The notes under the pieces are model-generated. The model saw nothing but the letters and a program-made list of their open reading frames with translations. It did not search any database and was not told the DNA's origin. Source: Rhodosporidiobolus odoratus (taxonomy: Eukaryota > Basidiomycota > Microbotryomycetes > Sporidiobolales > Sporidiobolaceae). From it: DNA of 64,000 nt. Location of the stretch: positions 558,001 through 622,000 of the forward strand of contig JAOANU010000017.1 of the NCBI GenBank assembly GCA_034387635.1, in the 5' to 3' direction. The position numbers and the translations under genes were made by a program. Of the stretch, positions 58,927 to 64,000 are shown piece after piece (position 1 is the first letter of the stretch; each line of letters begins with the position of its first letter).

Positions 58927-59949
58927 ATGCGCGCCCTTGCCCCCGAGCTCGTCGAGGCTATTCTGGAGCATCTCGAGGACGACAAGCCCACCTTAGCGGT
59001 CAGCTGCCGCGTCACAAAGACATTCCAGCAGAACACGGAGCGCATCCTTTACCACCACGTCGAGGTTCTTCTGCCCCGGTCTAAACCCCCTCGGTTTACA
59101 ACCCTGATGCCCCGTTTCCCCGAGATACCTGTTCCATCAATTCTCGTACATCTGGCCAACACACCTCGGTGTGCCAGATTCTGCCGTTCTCTCGTACTCG
59201 CACCCAGCGACAAACCGGACCAGGCTCAGCTCTATACGCCTGCCGAGGCGGAAAGACTCGTAATCGCGTCCCTCGAAGAGGCGACCTCTCTCGCGCTTCT
59301 TGCCACCAATTACTCGACGGCAGGGCCTGCCCAGAACCTTCAGCATGACATCCTGCGAACAAGCGGGGTTAGTCGGTCGCTTGCCGCCGTCCATGTCGCC
59401 TTCGAGGAAAACGGTGGAGGCGTGGTAACTGCGCGACAAGCCAAGCAGAGGCTCAAGGCGCTGAATCTGGGTTAGGTTAAGTTGCAAGTTCCTCTCGATA
59501 TCGCGCTCAGGCCTTCAGCGTATGCTACCCTGCGCACTCTTACTATCTGCGAAACCTTCTCCCACATCCTCCCGAGCTGCATCAACCTCCTGTGCCTCAC
59601 CCTCGTCTTTGACAACTCGGAAAGTCAGACTCTTGGCGCCCATTTTTCCTCCCTTACCACTCTTGCATCTCTGTCCCTCCAGAAGACCCCCAGCGACACC
59701 CTCTCCAACCAGATCCTCCCCTCTCTCCCAACCAATCTCATCTCCCTCTCTTTCGATTCCTACGGTTTACGCTTCCTAGAAGCGGTGAGGTTAGTGCACG
59801 CGGCGAGGTTCCCGCAGAGTGTGAAAGAGGTGAAGTGGACAGCGGACTTCTGGGCGGATTGGTGGAGTGCGGAGGAGGTCGGGAGGTTGACGGAGATGCT
59901 TAGGGGGAAAGGAGTGGAGAAGGTCGAGATCGTGATCATAGACCTCTAA
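58927..59949 (+). pseudogene. F-box/LRR-like protein with an in-frame stop
   Basis: F-box proteins link substrates to SCF ubiquitin ligases. The start MRALAPELVEAILEHLEDDKPTLAVSCRV followed by FQQNTERILYHHVEV is a standard F-box. The frame runs 182 codons to a TAG at 59473-59475 (LKALNLG, stop) and then stays open in the same frame for another 158 codons with leucine-rich-repeat-like spacing (LRTLTICETF, LLCLTLVFDN, LASLSLQKTP, LISLSFDSYGL) ending VEIVIIDL. No intron with normal borders removes the stop. It is either a recent nonsense mutation, an assembly or sequencing error, or two products by readthrough. Confidence 0.6.
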
Positions 59950-60352
59950 GCGAAGAGGATGGATTTCTGCGCTATGGAGGCTACTGTCATACGTCACAGA
60001 GCTGTACTACAGCTGACCATGTTGGATTATATAGCTTCTTCGGTCCGCGTTAGGATTGCTTGGTTGAGAAGGTCAGAAATTGTTTCTTTCTCCGTGCTCT
60101 CCCGCTAGGGCCTTTGCGCCAGCACCAGCGTCTGATGTCTACAGAACACTAAACTTGAAGTTACATATAGCGAATGCGCCGACTAGCTGCCCCGGCTGCA
60201 CTGATCCGGGACTGTTCCTATGTCCTGCCGGCTCTGCTCGCCTTCGCGTCTACCTGCTTACCTGCGAAATCGTGTGTTTAGTTACATTCCCTAGCTGAGA
60301 GTGGGGAGCGTACGGGTCTGCTGCAGCAGAACCTGTGCGCGGTGGCAGAGCT
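59950..60352. other. Convergent stretch between the F-box gene and the orphan-family copies
   Basis: No gene seen. Confidence 0.4.
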
Positions 60353-60960
60353 TCAGCCATCCGATTGCAAAGGGCAGGAGAGTAAATCACGAACCTCAGC
60401 ATACTTCCTGACCTGGTCCAAAGACTGCACGAGACTCTCCCCGGAGAGCTTCTGATTGGCAGGCCTACCAGCTGCCGGTTCATGGGTATAGGCATAGTCC
60501 ATGACCACCCACGTTGCCGAGGTTTTGGCCAACAACTTGATGGGCAAGTCTCCTTCGGCTGCCCGCCTCGCCGCCGCTTTGTAAGCTTCGGCTCTGAGTC
60601 AGGGCACAACAATCTCGAAGTCGTCGAAGAAGAAGTCGAGCGGACTGTGGGCAGCTTGTCCGACCGTGTACAGGGAATGCAGGTCGAGGCAGAGGGTAAT
60701 GAGCGGCCTAGGGTCTCTGGGGTGCATTCTGTTGGTGGAGACGTGGGGAGTTGTCTTGCGACGCTCGTAAAGCTGATAGGCGCTGTACAGCTCGTGCAAT
60801 AAATCGCAGAAAATGACGGGTCCGCGAGCTAGGTGCACTGGAAGGTCGGCTTTAGTAACTGTACCACCCGCGCGAGGCAGACCGATATTATGGGATGTCG
60901 AGTGATTTGTAAAGAAGCTCGCTCTGAGAAGGGCTGCTCCAGACGCCGTGCTGGAAGGAC
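60353..60960 (-). pseudogene. Orphan-family copy with an in-frame stop
   Basis: Only the central and C-terminal family blocks are clear: ADLPVHLARGPVIFCDLLHELYSAYQLYE, then LITLCLDLHSLYTVGQAAHS and FFDDFEIVVP, which lines up with LHLPTAPLHLIWLIKELYTHH and LTFALHALVV of the 24.6 kb copy. A TGA at 60599-60601 interrupts the frame, after which the same frame goes on: LPIKLLAKTSATWVVMDYAY, then GESLVQSLDQVRKYAE, where the family intron position begins (GTTCGT). The N-terminal block was not found. It may be a decayed copy, or the second half of a larger gene shared with the copy just upstream. Confidence 0.5.
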
Positions 60961-61237
60961 AAGATAAAGCTTGCGAGGTCGTTTGTGCGAAAAAAACAAG
61001 CTGTTGACTGTACCCCCCTTTTGCTTTGATTGGCGCCCTCGTTTGACTTACCTGGCAGGCAGTGGATGTGTGGACGGCCGGTGCGGTATACCGAGCTCTT
61101 CCCGCTGGAATCGAAACGAGCAAACTCTCATTTGGAAAGGCCAGCTCCAGTTTACTTGGTACCCTGCACAGACACATATACACCATCCTGCGAGGCCACC
61201 TCGGGAACCTGCTCCGAAACTCTCCACCTTGTGATAC

Positions 61238-62702
61238 CTACCAGCGGCGGCGAGGTACAGGTGAGAAGGGGTTTTCCACGTGCTTCTGCAGCGAGTTTTG
61301 CTGGCGAGTCTGAATCGGGTTGTGAGTCAGTACTGCAATTTGCCAGATGGCGCAAGAGACATACCTGAAGGCTGTTGAGGTATAACTGCAAAAGAATGTA
61401 TCAGCTAAAGCGGGAACAAACAGGAGGGAAAGCAGACTGACTTGCATGAGATCTTGAGCTTTGAGGAGAGAACCGTGAATGCTCTCAGTCAGCCCCCTTA
61501 CACCTGTCGGTGCACCGGGTTCATTCTGGAAGTGGCGAGACAACCTTTTTGCATCACAGATTTCCATGGCCGTGGCGAAGGCAAACCCGTGCAAGATACT
61601 GCGGGCTCCGGGATGAGTGAACATGGCAGCCAACGTCTCGCCCCAGACATGTTGGGCAGAAAGCGGCGGCGCCAGCTGATGCATAATCCTCACGAAATGT
61701 GCCGCATCTAGACCGTAGTGCATGGAATCGTCGTAGGCGAGAGTCAAGAGGACATGAAGGGCAAATGTGAATCGGACAACAAGGTCGGGGTGGTCCTTGT
61801 TTAGGTATAGCTGAGTACAGAGGAAGACCAGGTTGAGGGGTGCCGTTGGGATATCACAGGAATGGGCGGAGGAGGGGGTTTGAAGTGAGATAGTTTCGAT
61901 ATTTTCTGCCCAACACCCTATTTCATGGGGCTTGAGAGGCGGCAGAAGTTGGGCGTCAAGCACACAGGGCGATCTGCAGTCGATGATGAAAACAGCTCAA
62001 CCCTTGAATTTCCTTGAAAGTACGGAACAGACACTCACATCTGCCCAATAGGCGGCTGCAAGAAGTCTCGGGGTGCAGGAAGTAGCCGGCTGTCTTCGAT
62101 GTTTTCGTGAGTCTAGACACGCCAATCATGTGTCAGCAGACGAGAGGGCAGAGAAACGGAAGGCAGCATACCAACCGACGGCCGCAGTCGCGCTCGGCGA
62201 GAAAGCTAGCAGCACGAAGCGAGTTCCGCGCTGCACGCACAGACGCGTCCCCCGTCTCCTGCGGTCTCGTGAAGAAATTGGAGAGCTCGTCCGGGTTGGT
62301 CGGGACACGTCTCAGCCAGAGATAGCTGTGTAGGTCAAGTGTAAGCAGCCCGTTCTGCATGGGAAGCCACAGAGGAAGTAAACTTATCTGTTCTGCTGGC
62401 TGCCAATTAACTTTGTCCATGAGGAAGCGAACCTTCTGAGACTCCGCTGATAATGGGGCATTATTGCTGCCCTCGAAGTCGTGACGAAGAAGTAGATTGC
62501 CGAGTCCTGAGAGTCCGCAAAACACGAACCGTTGTCCGGCGTAGACACAGCCGTTGGGACGGGCTTGAGGGGACCTCTGGACGGCGTCGAGGTCGCGAGC
62601 GGCGGTTCTAAGACAATCAGCGATGAAGAATGTGGCTTGAGCGACGTTACTGCCATTGGTTTCTAGCTGGTGAGCCTCGGGCGGGTGACGGGGCGGTGGC
62701 AT
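61238..62702 (-). CDS. Orphan-family protein, copy at 62.7 kb
   Basis: No known domain. Starts MPPPRHPPEAHQLETNG; the N-block has ATFFIADCLRTAARDLDAVQ and SQKVRFLMDKVNW, then YLWLRRVPTNPDELSNFF. An exon THENIEDSRLLPAPRDFLQPP follows, then an exon with the central block DIPTAPLNLVFLCTQLYLNKDH, VRFTFALHVLLTLAYDD, and LTESIHGSLLKAQDLMQ, where the family intron (GTCAGT) begins. A small exon reading LYLNSLQ may come next; the true end is not fixed, and the frame PAKLAAEARGKPLL is one option. It lies directly upstream of the broken copy at 60.4 kb on the same strand. Confidence 0.6.
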
Positions 62703-63309
62703 TGTGACAGAGATTTGGCGGGAGAGTGGATGGACTGGTGTGGAGAACCAGAACAACCTTATGAGGGCAGCCGAGGGGAGGCAACGGAGCGTCCGCGGCC
62801 GCTAAAGACGTCCGCCAGCAGAAAAGGTTTCGAGCGGTTGTACGCTGCGGGCAGCGCAAGCGGACGCCATTTCTGTCCACCACCGCCAGCGTCTGCCGGT
62901 CCCCTTTCAAGTGCCGGCACTGCATACTGTCGGCCAGCGGCGGAGTTGTGCTGGACAGCCTCGATCGCCTGTAACGCCAACCGGTCATCCGTGGCAGTCG
63001 ACGTCGAAACTTCCCCGCACGAAGTCATCCTGTGCGCTCTCCTCTGTATACCTATTGAGCGTCTCAAGCGTCGGCGAGGTTGGAAAGATTGCCGGGCGTT
63101 GTTGGCCGACGTCGAGCTGTGAGTTCCGGGCAGGGGAGAGGGCGCGAAGGGTGCGAGCATGTGTACGTTATCGATACCATGAACAGTGGAGCGTTTCTTG
63201 AGTCCAGGACACGCGAGAATAGCTGCATGAGGTCAACCACCAAGTTCCGATCGACAAATCGAGAAGACTTTTTGACACTCCTCGACACTTGCTAGAGACC
63301 GCTTGCAAC
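62703..63309. promoter_or_regulatory. Divergent region between the orphan-family copy and HRQ1
   Basis: Likely promoters for both flanking genes. A forward frame (62670-63122) has no family signal. Confidence 0.35.
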
Positions 63310-64000
63310 ATGCCAACGAGCGGACATGTACGAGGCAAGGCGACTCGCACGAATAGGCTGGGCGGCGGAGGTCTGCTCACCTCTTCATCATCTGCATCTG
63401 CTCCCCCACCTCTCGCTACGTCTTCTCCCTCGTATCAGCACAAGCGGCCCCTTTTCCGCAGCGCAGCCGATTCCGACGAATTTGAAAATGGGATCGATGA
63501 GGATGAACTAGAAATATACGAGCCTGTAGCTTCCACATCGGCTCTTCAACCTCTTCCTCCTCCAACGACCTACCTCTCTTTCGGTCATAACCCTCCCGCA
63601 AAAGTCAGCCACCTACCGCCACCGCCAAAGAAGAAGCAAAAGACTGCGAAGGGGACGGAGCCGGAAGCGGAGGTTGCGACCGACGGCATCGAAGAGGAAA
63701 CCGGTGCAGAAGCAAAAGGAAAAGCACGAGGAAAGAGTACAGCAAATCGGGGGAAAGGCAAGGGTAAAGCGACAACTGGGAAAGAGAAGATGGAGCAGCT
63801 GCTCATCCCGGTCGTAGACTTCCCGGAACACTTCAAGGGCCTGGAAAAGACATTCAAGGTGTGTTGACTTTTCTCCCTTCTGGACTGTGTGCAGTGTGAG
63901 CCTAATACCTTGCCGTCTTCTAGGCTCTCAACACCGTCTACACCTTCTGCTCTGCTCGCAAAAGCATGGCAACCACCTTTGACGTGCTTAAGGGCAGTGT
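63310..64000 (+). CDS. HRQ1: Probable Hrq1-type RecQ4-like helicase, N-terminus (partial, runs off right edge)
   Basis: Hrq1 is a fungal 3'-5' DNA helicase related to human RECQL4, acting in crosslink repair. Only the head is in the window: a basic, Ser/Pro-rich start (MPTSGHVRGKATRTNRLGGG), a Lys/Glu-rich linker with PPPPKKKQK, then FPEHFKGLEKTFK, an intron (GTGTGT donor, CTTCTAG acceptor) and ALNTVYTFCSARKSMATTFDVLKGSV. The last stretch is the conserved segment before the helicase core in Hrq1. The helicase motifs lie beyond the edge, so this is an assignment from the N-terminal block only. Confidence 0.6.

Noticed and set aside
60599..60601. Programmed readthrough of TGA
   Set aside because: The next codon is CTC rather than the known leaky CTA, and the copy also lacks its N-terminal block, so decay is the simpler reading.

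Overview
The window is nuclear DNA of a basidiomycete fungus, most likely a red yeast of the Pucciniomycotina (Rhodotorula or Sporobolomyces type). This is inferred from compact GC-rich genes, many short introns (about 55-170 bases, donors often GTGCGT or GTACGT), low-complexity Ser/Pro/Ala linkers and protein families typical of that group. No rRNA, tRNA, CRISPR or virus-like gene was found. Gene models were joined by hand from exons; boundaries may be off by a base or two.

Layout. 0-13 kb: the tail of an orphan-family gene, TMA64/eIF2D, a short-chain dehydrogenase on the minus strand, an ambiguous stretch, and CDC24 (Cdc42 exchange factor). 14-24 kb: an unrecognised gene, then a divergent pair of a secreted deaminase and a purine-type NCS2 permease, then TFIIE-beta, a repeat-rich stretch that may be a mobile element, and complex I subunit NDUFA6. 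24-39 kb: an orphan-family gene, the ER protein YET3/BAP31, a FYVE protein, the very large DNA-repair gene MMS22/MUS7, and two tandem orphan-family copies (one broken). 39-52 kb: a Ser/Pro-rich single-pass membrane protein, otubain, RFT1, a very large copper-fist transcription factor and a second short-chain dehydrogenase. 52-64 kb: a RasGEF, EMC5, an F-box gene with an in-frame stop, two more orphan-family copies, and the start of a probable HRQ1 helicase.

How the genes fit together. Most are unlinked housekeeping genes. Two local relationships stand out. The secreted deaminase and the NCS2 permease share a promoter region and look like an extracellular base-salvage pair. The two dehydrogenases, about 45 kb apart, are paralogues with several shared intron positions.

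The most interesting signal is a family of proteins of unknown function. At least six loci in 64 kb match each other: the left edge, 24.6, 35.6, 36.7, 60.4 and 62.7 kb. They share an N-terminal helical block, a central block and an intron just after a final helix. Two of the six look broken. I recognise no known domain in them.
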